From positions 2,855,001-2,919,000 of the forward strand of contig NZ_CP013630.1 in the NCBI RefSeq assembly GCF_001664485.1: 64,000 nucleotides of DNA, given 5' to 3'. Of the stretch, positions 25,632-33,612 are shown piece after piece. The stretch comes from Rhizobium sp. N324. GTDB taxonomy: Bacteria; Pseudomonadota; Alphaproteobacteria; Rhizobiales; Rhizobiaceae. Below the pieces are notes generated by a model. The model saw nothing but the letters and a program-made list of their open reading frames with translations, ran no database searches and was not told where the DNA came from. Position numbers and translations under genes: made by a program. How positions within the stretch are numbered: the stretch's first letter is position 1; each line of letters opens with the position of its first letter.

Positions 25632-26741
25632 TCAATCCTCCCGCAAGGTGAAGACCGCGCAAGGATCGGCAATGCCACGCAGGCTGTGCTCTCCGAGCTG
25701 CGTCAGCGTCGTCGCCGTGTTCGCCGCCACCGCGCCGGAGATCAGCACAGTTCGGCCGAGCGGTTTGCAGAGCCCTTCCAGGCGGCTGACCAGATTGACC
25801 GCCGGGCCGATGGCGGTGAAATCCAGCCGGTCGGCCGCGCCGATATTGCCCCAGAGGATCTCGCCGAAATGCAGCGCCGCCCCGAACGGCAGCGCCGCCA
25901 GCCCCTGCGCCTGGCGCAGCTGATCAAGATGAACCATGCCGGCACGGCTGGCGGCGACCGCCCGCAATGCTGCCTCACAGGCCTCACGGTCCCCCTGTGC
26001 CCCGGCCGCCGCAGCCGTGACCGGAAAGATCGCCAGCACACCGTCGCCGATGAATTTCAGCACCTCGCCGCCGAAGGCATGCACGGCGCCGGCGACGCGG
26101 TCGAAATAGGCGTCGAGGGTCGCGATCATCGCGTGCGGTTCGGTCGTCTCGGACAGCGCGGTGAAGTCGCGCAGATCGGCACAGAGAAGAGCGGCGCGGA
26201 TGGTCTCGCCGGTGCCGCGGGCAAGAACGCCGGCCTGCACCCGGGCCGCACTGCGCCGGCCGAGATAGGCCTCGAGCAGCGCGGACCGCGCCTCCCGCGC
26301 AGCGAGCGCGGCGAGCGGTGCTGCAGCAAAACGCGCGACCTCGCGCAGCAGGCCGATTTCGGCCGGGCCGAATGCGCTACGCCCTGCCCCGCCGGCTCCC
26401 CCCGCCCAGCCGAGCAGCGGGCCGTCCGACGCCTGATTATCCCTTGCAGGCCCGATCCTCTCCTCCCACACCGGCCCGAGCCCGGCCAGCCACTCGCGCC
26501 CGGCCTCGTTCTGCGGAGCCGCAGCAAAGGCCAGCGCCTCCATGACGGCCCCGGTCTCGGCCCGCCACAGCCAGGTGCGCCGCGCGATGATCGGATGCGG
26601 CACCGAGAGCGTCAGCGCGCCGCCCGAAAGCGGCAGGCCGTTCGCCAGCAGCCGTCGCCCGAGCTCGGCCAGAAACCGTTCGGGACCGGGCGAGGCCGCG
26701 GCCTCGTCAACCAGCCAGGCAAGGGGAGACGGCAGATCCAT
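25632..26741 (-). CDS. Class III adenylate/guanylate cyclase, soluble
   Basis: 369 residues. The N-terminal ~165 residues resemble a GAF-like sensor region (LPLSGGALTLSVPHPIIARR, EWLAGLGPVWEERIG). The catalytic domain follows: LLCADLRDFTALSETTEPHA, GGEVLKFIGDGVLAIFPV with both metal Asps and the adenine-specifying Lys, and DRLDFTAIGPAVNLVSRLEG. The key residues favour adenylate cyclase. No membrane helix. It lies upstream of and in the same direction as the siderophore operon (101-bp gap), but functional linkage is not shown. Confidence 0.88.
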   Translation of the reverse strand: MDLPSPLAWLVDEAAASPGPERFLAELGRRLLANGLPLSGGALTLSVPHPIIARRTWLWRAETGAVMEALAFAAAPQNEAGREWLAGLGPVWEERIGPARDNQASDGPLLGWAGGAGGAGRSAFGPAEIGLLREVARFAAAPLAALAAREARSALLEAYLGRRSAARVQAGVLARGTGETIRAALLCADLRDFTALSETTEPHAMIATLDAYFDRVAGAVHAFGGEVLKFIGDGVLAIFPVTAAAAGAQGDREACEAALRAVAASRAGMVHLDQLRQAQGLAALPFGAALHFGEILWGNIGAADRLDFTAIGPAVNLVSRLEGLCKPLGRTVLISGAVAANTATTLTQLGEHSLRGIADPCAVFTLRED

Positions 26742-26902
26742 GCCCTAACATGACATCGCTCCGGGACATCAGCAAGAACGCCTCCCGCGGCCCTCTTTAG
26801 GTCGGGAATTCCATCACGGCGCAAAACAGAAAATAACACTTTAAACTTGCGCAGTTTTGCTTTCATTATGCGCCGTTCATCATCGTGTGATTGAGGGGTA
26901 CG

Positions 26903-27127
26903 ATGGGCACGATATTCTGGCCGAAAGATCCGCTGGATGGCAATGACATGACGCTGCTGACGTCGATCCTTCGGCGGTGGTGCGAAAGATATCAGGTCGA
27001 GCTGACCGCAGAGGAGAGCAGCCGCAAGGCGAAGGAACTCGTCGAATGGTATGAATTCGGCGTCAAGGATCCTGTCGAACTCGAAGAACTGATCGACAGC
27101 CAACACTGGCGCGTCAGCACGGTCTGA
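26903..27127 (+). CDS. Small conserved-looking hypothetical protein
   Basis: 74 residues. ATG 26903 follows GAGGGG at a normal distance; the TTG at 26891 in frame is unlikely. The sequence (MGTIFWPKDPLDGNDMTLLT, ILRRWCERYQVELTAEE, AKELVEWYEFGVKDPVELEE) is amphipathic and coding-like, predicted mostly helical. No domain recognised. It is monocistronic, convergent with the secreted protein gene at 27209. Confidence 0.6.
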   Translation: MGTIFWPKDPLDGNDMTLLTSILRRWCERYQVELTAEESSRKAKELVEWYEFGVKDPVELEELIDSQHWRVSTV

Positions 27128-27153
27128 CGCCAAGGCGCCGAAGAAACGTCGAT

Positions 27154-27183
27154 AAAAAGGGCCGGCGAAGATTGCGCCGGCCC
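27154..27183 (-). terminator. Rho-independent terminator
   Basis: GGGCCGGCG (27159-27167) pairs with CGCCGGCCC (27175-27183) around a 7-nt loop. On the minus strand it is followed by T5, so it ends the transcript of the 27209-27529 gene. The hairpin could also serve the convergent small gene. Confidence 0.75.
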
Positions 27184-27208
27184 CATCGATCTGTCTCTGA
27201 CTGCGAGC

Positions 27209-27529
27209 TTAATAGTCATCCCGCCAGCGGCGGCGATACTCGCCGCGCCGCTCATCGCGCCAGCGCGGACCATCCCAATCCCGGTGGCGCCGCTCCCAGC
27301 CCCAGCGGGGCGGACCGCCGTAGAAGGCCACCGGCGGCGGGCGTCGCCAGTTTCGCCGGCATTCGCCCCAGCGGGTCAGATGCCAGCCGCGGCCGCACGC
27401 ATAGTCGACCTTTGTAACATCGCTTGTGACATTGCTCTGGACATTGATTGTCCCCATCGGCATCGCCTCAGCTGTGCCGATCGAAAGGCTGCCAGCGAGC
27501 AAGGCAGCCGCGATAGAAAGTGCCTTCAT
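27209..27529 (-). CDS. Small secreted Arg/Trp-rich protein (GCG_CRPN-like)
   Basis: 106 residues, ATG 27529 after GGAG. A clear signal peptide (MKALSIAAALLAGSLSIGTA) leads to a mature part with VDYACGRGWHLTRWGECRRN, the Gly-Cys-Gly-type motif of GCG_CRPN prefix domains, then a Pro/Gly/Arg/Trp-rich tail (PPRWGWERRHRDWDGPRW). Such small basic secreted proteins are common in Rhizobiales and have no known biochemical role. It stands alone with its own terminator. Confidence 0.75.
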   Translation of the reverse strand: MKALSIAAALLAGSLSIGTAEAMPMGTINVQSNVTSDVTKVDYACGRGWHLTRWGECRRNWRRPPPVAFYGGPPRWGWERRHRDWDGPRWRDERRGEYRRRWRDDY

Positions 27530-27712
27530 CGGAAACTCCATTTCATCCAGCCGCCCTCACCCTAGGGCGGCCAAATTGAACTGGAGATGAACTGCGCGTT
27601 CATGTTTGCGGGCAAAAAAGAAGCGCTTTCGGACGGCCGATCGGAGCGCCGGCCAGCCGTTTTCCCGCAACGGCAACCGCTTCGGGACAAGCCTCCGGCC
27701 GGCAAAAACCGT

Positions 27713-28159
27713 TCATGTCCTGCCGGAAAATGAGTCGGGACCCGGGTCACGCCCGGCGGCGACCTCGATCAGCCGCCCGAGGTAATGCGCCCAGCCTTCC
27801 GCATGGCCGGCGCATTGATCGGCGCTCGGCAGGCCGCTATGGGTGAGCCGCAGCAGTGTTCCGCCTCCCTGCTCGATCAGGTCAATCTCGACCAGGCTCG
27901 ACCCCGGCGGCACCACCTCGCTACCGTCCCAGCCGAAGCTGTAGGCAAGGCGATGAACCGGCACCACTTCGCGAAACGAGCCGCGCGCAAAGCGGGCGCC
28001 GGTGACGTTGACGAGATAGAGCCCGCCCGGCTGCGGCTCGACCTCAGCTTCCGTTCCCATCCAGCGCAGGATCTTTTCCGGGTCGGTCATCAACGCAAAC
28101 ACTGCGGCCGGCGGCGCCGCGATATGCGCCTCGCGGTGAACGACGAGGGGCTCTTGCAT
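27713..28159 (-). CDS. SRPBCC (AHSA1/START-like) domain protein
   Basis: 148 residues from ATG 28159 (GGGAGAGAG ribosome site); upstream in-frame codons look non-coding. The AHSA1 pattern is visible: VHREAHIAAPPAAVFALMTD, PEKILRWMGTEAEVEPQPGG, LYLVNVTG, and the C-terminal LTHSGLPSADQCAGHAEGWA, HYLGRLIEVA. The fold forms a hydrophobic ligand cavity. In rhizobia such genes often follow an ArsR regulator; none is adjacent here. Confidence 0.85.
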   Translation of the reverse strand: MQEPLVVHREAHIAAPPAAVFALMTDPEKILRWMGTEAEVEPQPGGLYLVNVTGARFARGSFREVVPVHRLAYSFGWDGSEVVPPGSSLVEIDLIEQGGGTLLRLTHSGLPSADQCAGHAEGWAHYLGRLIEVAAGRDPGPDSFSGRT

Positions 28160-28469
28160 ATCTCTCTCCCATGGTTTGCTATGGTCTTCCCTCGCCTTGC
28201 GCGGGAACGGCGCGCTGCTGTTTTGACGGGGTGTCCTCATCGGAAGCATGTAGGCAAACGTGCACATTCAGCAAGGGCGATGGAGACATTGCCTCCGACG
28301 CTGGCTCGTCACCGTGCCCTTCGCGTGCGCCCAATGCACTCGCTCCTGTCGTCGCTCGCCCCCTCAACTGCCTTGCCCTTCGGGCCACTCGCGCCATTCC
28401 CATTCCCACACCACAATGAAAGCATTTCACCCTATTGCCAGCCGGCCACCTTCCCCCTATTGTCCCCGC
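28160..28469. other. 310-bp intergenic gap upstream of the riboswitch
   Basis: Lies between the divergent SRPBCC start and the FMN riboswitch, so it must hold the ribH promoter. No good -35/-10 pair, palindrome or supported reading frame was seen. Confidence 0.4.
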
Positions 28470-28606
28470 CGTTCTCAGGGCGGGGTGAAAGTCCCTACCG
28501 GCGGTATGCAGTTTCGATTGCGAGCCCGCGAGCGCCTTCTAAGGAAGGGTCAGCAGATCAGGTGAGATGCCTGAGCCGACGGTCATAGTCCGGATGAAAG
28601 AGAACG
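28470..28606 (+). promoter_or_regulatory. FMN riboswitch (RFN element)
   Basis: All conserved RFN blocks occur in order: TTCTCAGGGCGGGGTGAAAG, CCCTACCGGCGGTA, AGCCCGCGAGCG, GGTCAGCAGATC, GGTGAGATGCCTGAGCCGAC, GGTCATAGTCCGGATGAAAG and AGAAC. P1 is CGTTCTC (28470-28476) with GAGAACG (28600-28606). It lies 81 nt before ribH. CCTTGG (28651-28656) can pair with CCAAAGG (28673-28679) just at the ribH ribosome site, so translational control by site sequestration is plausible; there is no T-tract for an attenuator. Confidence 0.95.
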
Positions 28607-28687
28607 CGCGTTCCCACCGCCCTTGCGGCTGTCGGGGACGTTCGTGATCGCCTTGGGTGATGTGTCTGTTCGCCAAAGGAGATTACC

Positions 28688-29122
28688 ATGACACCCACCC
28701 GCTACGCCTTTATCAAAGCCAGCTGGCACGCCGACATCGTCGACCGCGCCCTTGACGGCTTCTATCAGCTCGTGCCGCCCGAGCAGGTCGATGTGTTCGA
28801 TGTTCCCGGCGCATTCGAGATGCCGCTGCTTTCCCGTGATCTTGCCGCAACCGGGCGCTATGGCGCCGTCGTTGCTGCCGCTTTCGTCGTTGACGGCGGA
28901 ATATACCGCCACGAATTCGTCGCCCAGGCCGTGGTCGACGGGCTGATGCGCGCCGGCATGGATACCGGCGTGCCGGTGCTGTCGGTTTCGCTGACGCCGC
29001 ATCAGTATCAGGAAACCGAGCACCATAAGCAGATCTACCGCGCGCACTTCATCGAGAAAGGGCGGGAGGCCGCAAAAGCCGCGCTCACCATCGGGAAGAC
29101 ACGCGCCGCTCTTGCCGCGTAA
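28688..29122 (+). CDS. ribH: 6,7-dimethyl-8-ribityllumazine synthase, RibH2 type
   Basis: 144 residues. It condenses 5-amino-6-ribitylamino-uracil with 3,4-dihydroxybutanone phosphate, the penultimate step of riboflavin synthesis. Visible motifs are FIKASWHADIVDRALDGF, VPGAFEMPLLSRDL (substrate loop) and AFVVDGGIYRHEFVAQAVVD with the catalytic-region His. The tail (PHQYQETEHHKQIYRAHF) matches the RibH2 class of Brucella/Mesorhizobium rather than the housekeeping RibH1 (LTVENEEQA type). The upstream FMN riboswitch means expression rises when flavin is scarce. It is monocistronic. Confidence 0.93.
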   Translation: MTPTRYAFIKASWHADIVDRALDGFYQLVPPEQVDVFDVPGAFEMPLLSRDLAATGRYGAVVAAAFVVDGGIYRHEFVAQAVVDGLMRAGMDTGVPVLSVSLTPHQYQETEHHKQIYRAHFIEKGREAAKAALTIGKTRAALAA

Positions 29123-29143
29123 GGCGGTTCCTCCGAACCGAGG

Positions 29144-29163
29144 CGGCGGGACCGATCCCGCCG
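29144..29163 (+). terminator. Hairpin after ribH
   Basis: CGGCGGGA-ccga-TCCCGCCG, 8-bp arms, 22 nt after the ribH stop; only a weak TCTTC follows, so termination efficiency is uncertain. Confidence 0.5.
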
Positions 29164-29281
29164 TCTTCATCAGGTCAACGCCGACAGAATAATTGATTCG
29201 ACGCCCCCGCCGCGCTGTGGTCCACTCCACCCCGACATGTATCGCCATTCTTAATGCATCCAGAACCCCAAGGAGCTGAAG

Positions 29282-29971
29282 ATGAGCAATGCAATGCGCA
29301 GTGAACCCCCTATCGCAAATCCGAAAACACGGCCGGTCGACACCAAGCTCGAAGTGGTCGTCATCCCCGTTTCCGACGTCGACCGCGCCAAACGTTTTTA
29401 CGACGGGCTCGGCTGGCGGCTCGACGCCGATTTCGCCAATGATGCCGATTTCCGGGTGATCCAGTTTACTCCGCCCGGCTCCGGCTGCGCGATCATATTC
29501 GGCAAGAATATAACCGCCGCAGAACCCGGCTCCGCCCAGGGGCTCTACCTCGTCGTCTCCGACATCGAGGCCGCCCGCCGCGACCTCATCGCCCGCGGCG
29601 TCGAGGTCAGCGACGTGTTTCATGACGCATCGGGCGTCTATGCCGGCAAGGACGACCCCTATCTCTTCGGACGGCTGAGGATTGCCGGCCGCGATCCCGA
29701 TCACCGCAGCTATCGCTCCTTCGCCTCGTTCAAGGATCCCGACGGCAATGGCTGGCTGTTCCAGGAAGTCACGGAGCGCCTGCCCGGACGCATCGACGCC
29801 GACGAGACAGCCTTTGCAACGTCGAGCGATCTTGCATCAGCGCTGCGCCGCGCGGCCACCGCCCACGGCGAACACGAAAAGCGCAACGGCGGCAAGCACG
29901 ACGAGAACTGGCCGGACTGGTACGCCGAATACATGGTCAGCGAACGGGCCGGCCGGGAGCTGCCGTTATAG
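29282..29971 (+). CDS. VOC family (glyoxalase-like) protein
   Basis: 229 residues, ATG after AAGGAGCTGAAG. Residues ~20-165 make a vicinal-oxygen-chelate domain: KLEVVVIPVSDVDRAKRFYD, GLGWRLDADFAND, GLYLVVSDIEAARRDLIARG and FKDPDGNGWLFQEVTERLPG. The C-terminal ~60 residues (SALRRAATAHGEHEKRNGGK, then WPDWYAEYMVSERAG) form a helical extension seen in one VOC subgroup. Usual metal ligands are only partly identifiable. Role unknown. Confidence 0.85.
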   Translation: MSNAMRSEPPIANPKTRPVDTKLEVVVIPVSDVDRAKRFYDGLGWRLDADFANDADFRVIQFTPPGSGCAIIFGKNITAAEPGSAQGLYLVVSDIEAARRDLIARGVEVSDVFHDASGVYAGKDDPYLFGRLRIAGRDPDHRSYRSFASFKDPDGNGWLFQEVTERLPGRIDADETAFATSSDLASALRRAATAHGEHEKRNGGKHDENWPDWYAEYMVSERAGRELPL

Positions 29972-30070
29972 ATGGCGGTAGAGGGACGCAGACGCTCGTC
30001 GCGTCTGTGTTCCCTCTTAATAATGATGCAGTCCGCTTGCCTTTCGCTTGCCGCTCAAGGCGAGGCGAAG

Positions 30071-30310
30071 GACAATGGAGGACGTGCCGTGTGGCCCCCT
30101 CATCTGCCTGCCGGCATCTTCTCCCCGAGGGGAGAAGCGGAATCGCGGCAGCGCCTCGCCTCCCTTGAAACCTCGGCTTGCGAATGAAGGTCGTCCGGCC
30201 TACCCCCTTCTCCCCAGCGGGGGTCCGAAGGACGGGGCGAGACCCGTGGCTCGACCCAGGTCGATGCCGGCAGGCAGATGAGGGGGCCACACGGCACGTC
30301 TTTCATTGTC
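30071..30310. repeat. RIME-like intergenic mosaic element with long inverted ends
   Basis: A 240-bp non-coding element. The left end (30071-30107) reads GACAATGGAGGACGTGCCGT and continues with GGCCCCCTCATCTGCC; the right end (30264-30310) is its near-perfect reverse complement, ending ACGTCTTTCATTGTC. Inside are CTTCTCCCC/GGGGAGAAG hairpins. This is the RIME architecture and resembles the 1877-2060 element in layout but not in detailed sequence. It fills most of the gap 29972-30351. Confidence 0.78.
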
Positions 30311-30351
30311 TCTCGCTTCACCCCGAGCGAAAGTGATGGCAAAAAAACCCG

Positions 30352-31128
30352 TCACCGCTCGAAAAAATCCCGCCACTGTTTCTCGCCAACCAGGCAATCC
30401 GTCACGGGCGCATCCCCCGCTATCTCCCGCACCGTCGCCGGCGGCGAAAGGCCGCTGATCTCCAGCACCAGCTTGCGGCGCACGGCGACGGCGAAATCCT
30501 CGATCTTGTGGACCGGCAGCACGAAGGCGCCGGGGCCGCCGATGACGCAATCGGCGTAATATTTGTCGAGCCCGTCGGGCGCATCGGAAGGCCGCAGCAT
30601 GATGGCGAGGCCGTTGATGACCATGCCCGCTTCCACCGCCCTGTCGCGGGCTGGCGTCACGGGATTGCCGGAATTGTTCGGGCCGTCGCCGGAGACGTCG
30701 ATCACCTCCCGCCGACCCCGGAAGGGACCAGCGATGATCATGCTGGCGCCTTGGGCGATGGCGGTGGAGATCGAGGTGCGCCGCTGCGTGGCGATCGGCC
30801 GGGCTTCGAGCTTGCCGGCAAAGGCGATCGCGTCCTCTTCCGTTTCGATCACCTGCCAGTCGATCACCGAATCCTGGACGACATAGCCTGCCCATTCGAA
30901 ATAGCTGATAGCGATGCGGCCGGTCAGGCCGCCCTTCACCGCATCGATGAATTCCTTATGCTTGAGCGCCTCGACATACCCCTCGCGCTGAATGCCGATC
31001 TCCTCGAAATCCATCGACCGCGAGGTGTCGACGGCAAGCACGAGGCTGACGTCGACCTCGTTCGCGCCTGCCTGCGCGATCGGGGTGAGGCCAGAAAGAC
31101 CCATGAGCACCGCAACTGTCGTCAGCAT
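30352..31128 (-). CDS. DUF1194 (von Willebrand A-like) secreted protein
   Basis: 258 residues with a signal peptide (LTTVAVLMGLSGLTPIAQAG). The DUF1194 fold is a VWA domain: the MIDAS Asp-x-Ser-x-Ser appears in LVLAVDTSRSMDFEEIGIQR, the Thr in ATQRRTSISTAIAQGASMII, and the last metal Asp in VIDVSGDGPNNSGNPV. The C-terminus carries YYADCVIGGPGAFVLPV with a paired Cys later (DCLVGEKQW). Periplasmic metal-dependent protein binding is expected; partners unknown. Confidence 0.9.
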   Translation of the reverse strand: MLTTVAVLMGLSGLTPIAQAGANEVDVSLVLAVDTSRSMDFEEIGIQREGYVEALKHKEFIDAVKGGLTGRIAISYFEWAGYVVQDSVIDWQVIETEEDAIAFAGKLEARPIATQRRTSISTAIAQGASMIIAGPFRGRREVIDVSGDGPNNSGNPVTPARDRAVEAGMVINGLAIMLRPSDAPDGLDKYYADCVIGGPGAFVLPVHKIEDFAVAVRRKLVLEISGLSPPATVREIAGDAPVTDCLVGEKQWRDFFER

Positions 31129-31231
31129 CGGTCAATCCCCGAGCCATCCAAGCCCGGCAACTCTAGCACACCTTGATCGAGGAAGGACGCACCGCCACGC
31201 GCGCGGCTTCAATTTTCGGTGATGAAATTGC

Positions 31232-32134
31232 TCAATGCAGCGGAAGCCACAAGGGGGTTTTCCATGCTTTCAGCGCGTCGAGGAAGACCTGCAGCCTGGC
31301 GGGCATGAAGCGGCGTGTGGGATAGACGGCATGGACGAAAATTGCCTCGGACGACCAGTCGGGCAGCAGCCGGATGAGTTCGCCGCTTCTGATCTTATCG
31401 TCGCAATAGGTGGAAGGCAGCAGACCGATGCCATGTCCACGGTAGGTGAAGGCGCTCACCGCTTCGAAATCGCGGCTCGAGACCGGCCCCGAAACCTGCT
31501 GGCGGACCAGCGTGCCACCGCTGACAAGCTGCCATTCCGCTTCGCCGTTGCGGCCGTTCAAGAGCACGCACTGATGCTCTTTCAGGTCATCGGGCCTTGA
31601 TGGAAGCGTCCTGCCCTTCAGATAGTCCGGCGCGGCGACCAGATAGCGCACGCTTTTCCCGAGCCGCTGCGCGACGATCGAGGAATCCTGGAGTTCGCCG
31701 AAACGGATGCCGAGGTCGATATTCTCGGCGATCAGATCAAGGAACAGGTTGGTGACGAAGAGATCGACGTGGATCTCAGGATAGGCCTTCAGGAAGGCCG
31801 AGACGAATTCATAGAAGACCTCCTGTCCAAAGATGACAGGCACCGAAATCTTCAGGAGACCTTCCGGCTTTCGCTGCCTTTCGGTCAGCGCCTGCTCGGC
31901 ATCGAGAAGATGGGCGAGCGGCTCGCTGCACCTGTCGTAGTAAGCCCGGCCCTGTGCGGTGAGGTTGAGCTTTCGGGTGGTTCTCTGGATGAGCGTCACA
32001 CCGAGCTGCTCTTCCAGCGAGGTCACTTTCCGGCTGACGGTCGAGACCGGCATGGCGAGCGAATGGGCGGCGCGGCTGAAGCTGCCATACTGCGCCACCC
32101 TCACGAAAACCGCGATGTCGTTCAGGTCTGCCAT
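31232..32134 (-). CDS. LysR family transcriptional regulator
   Basis: 300 residues from ATG 32134, the start of the conserved MADLNDIAVFVRVAQYGSFS; the 8 residues upstream in frame are not conserved-type. HTH: SRAAHSLAMPVSTVSRKVTS, LEEQLGVTLIQRTTRKLNL. The effector domain starts ~90 (GLLKISVPVIFGQEVFYEFV). It is divergent from an SDR-RidA operon (187 bp between starts), its likely target. Confidence 0.92.
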   Translation of the reverse strand: MADLNDIAVFVRVAQYGSFSRAAHSLAMPVSTVSRKVTSLEEQLGVTLIQRTTRKLNLTAQGRAYYDRCSEPLAHLLDAEQALTERQRKPEGLLKISVPVIFGQEVFYEFVSAFLKAYPEIHVDLFVTNLFLDLIAENIDLGIRFGELQDSSIVAQRLGKSVRYLVAAPDYLKGRTLPSRPDDLKEHQCVLLNGRNGEAEWQLVSGGTLVRQQVSGPVSSRDFEAVSAFTYRGHGIGLLPSTYCDDKIRSGELIRLLPDWSSEAIFVHAVYPTRRFMPARLQVFLDALKAWKTPLWLPLH

Positions 32135-32321
32135 GCAGCCATTTTTGCATGTGTGCAAAAGAGAATCCAGATATTTCCATCTAATCGAAGAATAGGGTTT
32201 TCGCCATATTCACTTGGCGAAAACGATCACAATCCGATGGAGGCGCATTCGCAGCAGCCCCATCCCGAGCGACCCCGCCTTCGTGAGGCCCGCGTTGCCC
32301 GGCCAAACTATGGAGTTCAAC

Positions 32322-33047
32322 ATGACTACTGGAAAGACTGTCATCGTCACGGGCGCCTCCCAGGGTATCGGAGCCGGGCTCGTCAACGCCTTCATCGAGC
32401 GGGGCTATAACGTCGTCGCCACCTCGCGTCAGGTCAGCGCCTCGGACGCCTTGCAGGCGTCGGACCGACTGGCACTCGTCGACGGCGACATCGGCGACGC
32501 CGAAACCGCCGCGCGGGTGGCGCAGACGGCAATCGACCGGTTCGGCGCGATCGACGCGCTGGTCAATAATGCCGGGATTTTCTTGGCCAAGCCGTTCGTC
32601 GATTTCACGATGACCGACTTCAGGCAGCTGTCCTCGACCAATCTCGAAGGCTTCATTCACCTGACCCAACTGGTCGTCAGGCAGATGCTCGCCCAGAAAT
32701 CCGGCGGCAGCGTCGTCAGCATCACCACACCATTGACGGATCATCCGATCGCCGGTTTCTCCGCCTCGGTGTCGATGATGACGAAGGGCGGCATCAACGC
32801 CATCTCCAAGAACCTGGCGATGGAATATGCGAACGAGGGAATCCGATTCAATACGGTGGCTCCCGGCGTCGTCGACACGCCTTTGCACAAGGACAATCCC
32901 AAGGCTTTCCTCAGCACGCTGTCGCCGATGCCGGGCATTTCGAACGTCGGGGAAATCGCCGATGCGGTCGTCTTCCTGACCGAAGCTTCGCGCGTAACCG
33001 GGGAGGTGCTGCACGTCGACGGCGGCGCGCATCTGGGCAAATGGTAA
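32322..33047 (+). CDS. SDR family NAD(P)-dependent oxidoreductase
   Basis: 241 residues from ATG 32322 (TGGAG 7 nt upstream); ATG 32310 is an alternative four residues longer. Rossmann motif TGASQGIGAG, NNAG in DALVNNAGIFLAKPF, and C-terminal ITEASR/GEVLHVDGGAHLG are typical. The active-site triad is unusual: the expected S-Y-K appears as VVSITTPLTDHPIAGFSASV, SMMTKGGI, with Lys present but no Tyr at the canonical YxxxK position. Activity may therefore be altered. It overlaps the RidA gene by 7 bp. Confidence 0.85.
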   Translation: MTTGKTVIVTGASQGIGAGLVNAFIERGYNVVATSRQVSASDALQASDRLALVDGDIGDAETAARVAQTAIDRFGAIDALVNNAGIFLAKPFVDFTMTDFRQLSSTNLEGFIHLTQLVVRQMLAQKSGGSVVSITTPLTDHPIAGFSASVSMMTKGGINAISKNLAMEYANEGIRFNTVAPGVVDTPLHKDNPKAFLSTLSPMPGISNVGEIADAVVFLTEASRVTGEVLHVDGGAHLGKW

Positions 33048-33529
33048 ACCACCCGCAAGCGCAGGCAGCCGGCGCAGAACGACGGCTGCAGGAACTTGGC
33101 ATCACGCTTCCCCCGCCGCCGACACCCCTGGGGGCCTATGTCGAGGCGGTGAGGACCGGCAACCTGGTCTTCTTCAGCGGCATGTTGCCAGTCATCAACC
33201 GCCAGCCGCGCTTTGTCGGCCGCTTGGGCGGCGCGCTGACAGCCGAAGACGGCCGGAAGGCTGCTGAAACGGCGACGCTCAGCGCATTGGCGGCCGCCAA
33301 GGACTATCTCGGCTCGCTGGACAGGGTCGTCGGGATCGTCAAGCTTGGCGTCTACATTGCCACCGAAGGCGAGTTCCGCGACCACCCGAAGGTCGCGGAC
33401 GGAGCGTCAGAAATCCTGCTCCAGGTCTTCGGCGAGGAAAAACTCTCCGGCCGCGTCGTTCTAGGCGTCGCCAGCCTGCCGCTCGGCGTGCCAATCGAAC
33501 TCGAGCTCGTTCTTCAGGTCGAAGATTAA
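33041..33529 (+). CDS. RidA (YjgF/YER057c/UK114) family protein
   Basis: 162 residues; its ATG overlaps the SDR stop (ATGGTAA), so the two are translationally coupled. The fold is shown by ERRLQELGITLPPPPTPLGA, YVEAVRTGNLVFFSGMLPV and KLGVYIATEGEFRDHPKVAD. It belongs to the longer RidA subgroup; the canonical catalytic Arg near the C-terminus is not obvious, as the region reads GVASLPLGVPIELELVLQV. RidA enzymes deaminate reactive enamines/imines. Pairing with an SDR suggests clearance of a reactive product of that enzyme. Confidence 0.85.
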   Translation: MVNHPQAQAAGAERRLQELGITLPPPPTPLGAYVEAVRTGNLVFFSGMLPVINRQPRFVGRLGGALTAEDGRKAAETATLSALAAAKDYLGSLDRVVGIVKLGVYIATEGEFRDHPKVADGASEILLQVFGEEKLSGRVVLGVASLPLGVPIELELVLQVED

Positions 33530-33532
33530 AAA

Positions 33533-33566
33533 ATGCAGGGCGCGCTTCGGCGCGCCCTGCATTCTT
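33533..33566 (+). terminator. Rho-independent-type terminator
   Basis: ATGCAGGGCGCGC (33533-33545), tetraloop TTCG, GCGCGCCCTGCAT (33550-33562): perfect 13-bp arms directly after the RidA stop, with A-rich sequence before and TTCTT after. It lies between convergent genes and can serve both. Confidence 0.8.
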
Positions 33567-33612
33567 GGCTTAGCTTACCCTCAGCCCGATCAGGGTGCTT
33601 CACCACACACCT

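Noticed and set aside
25531..25640. IRO/Fur-type iron box upstream of the siderophore binding protein
   Set aside because: Only near matches to TGA-N9-TCA were found, with wrong spacing or a mismatched half; not reported as a site.
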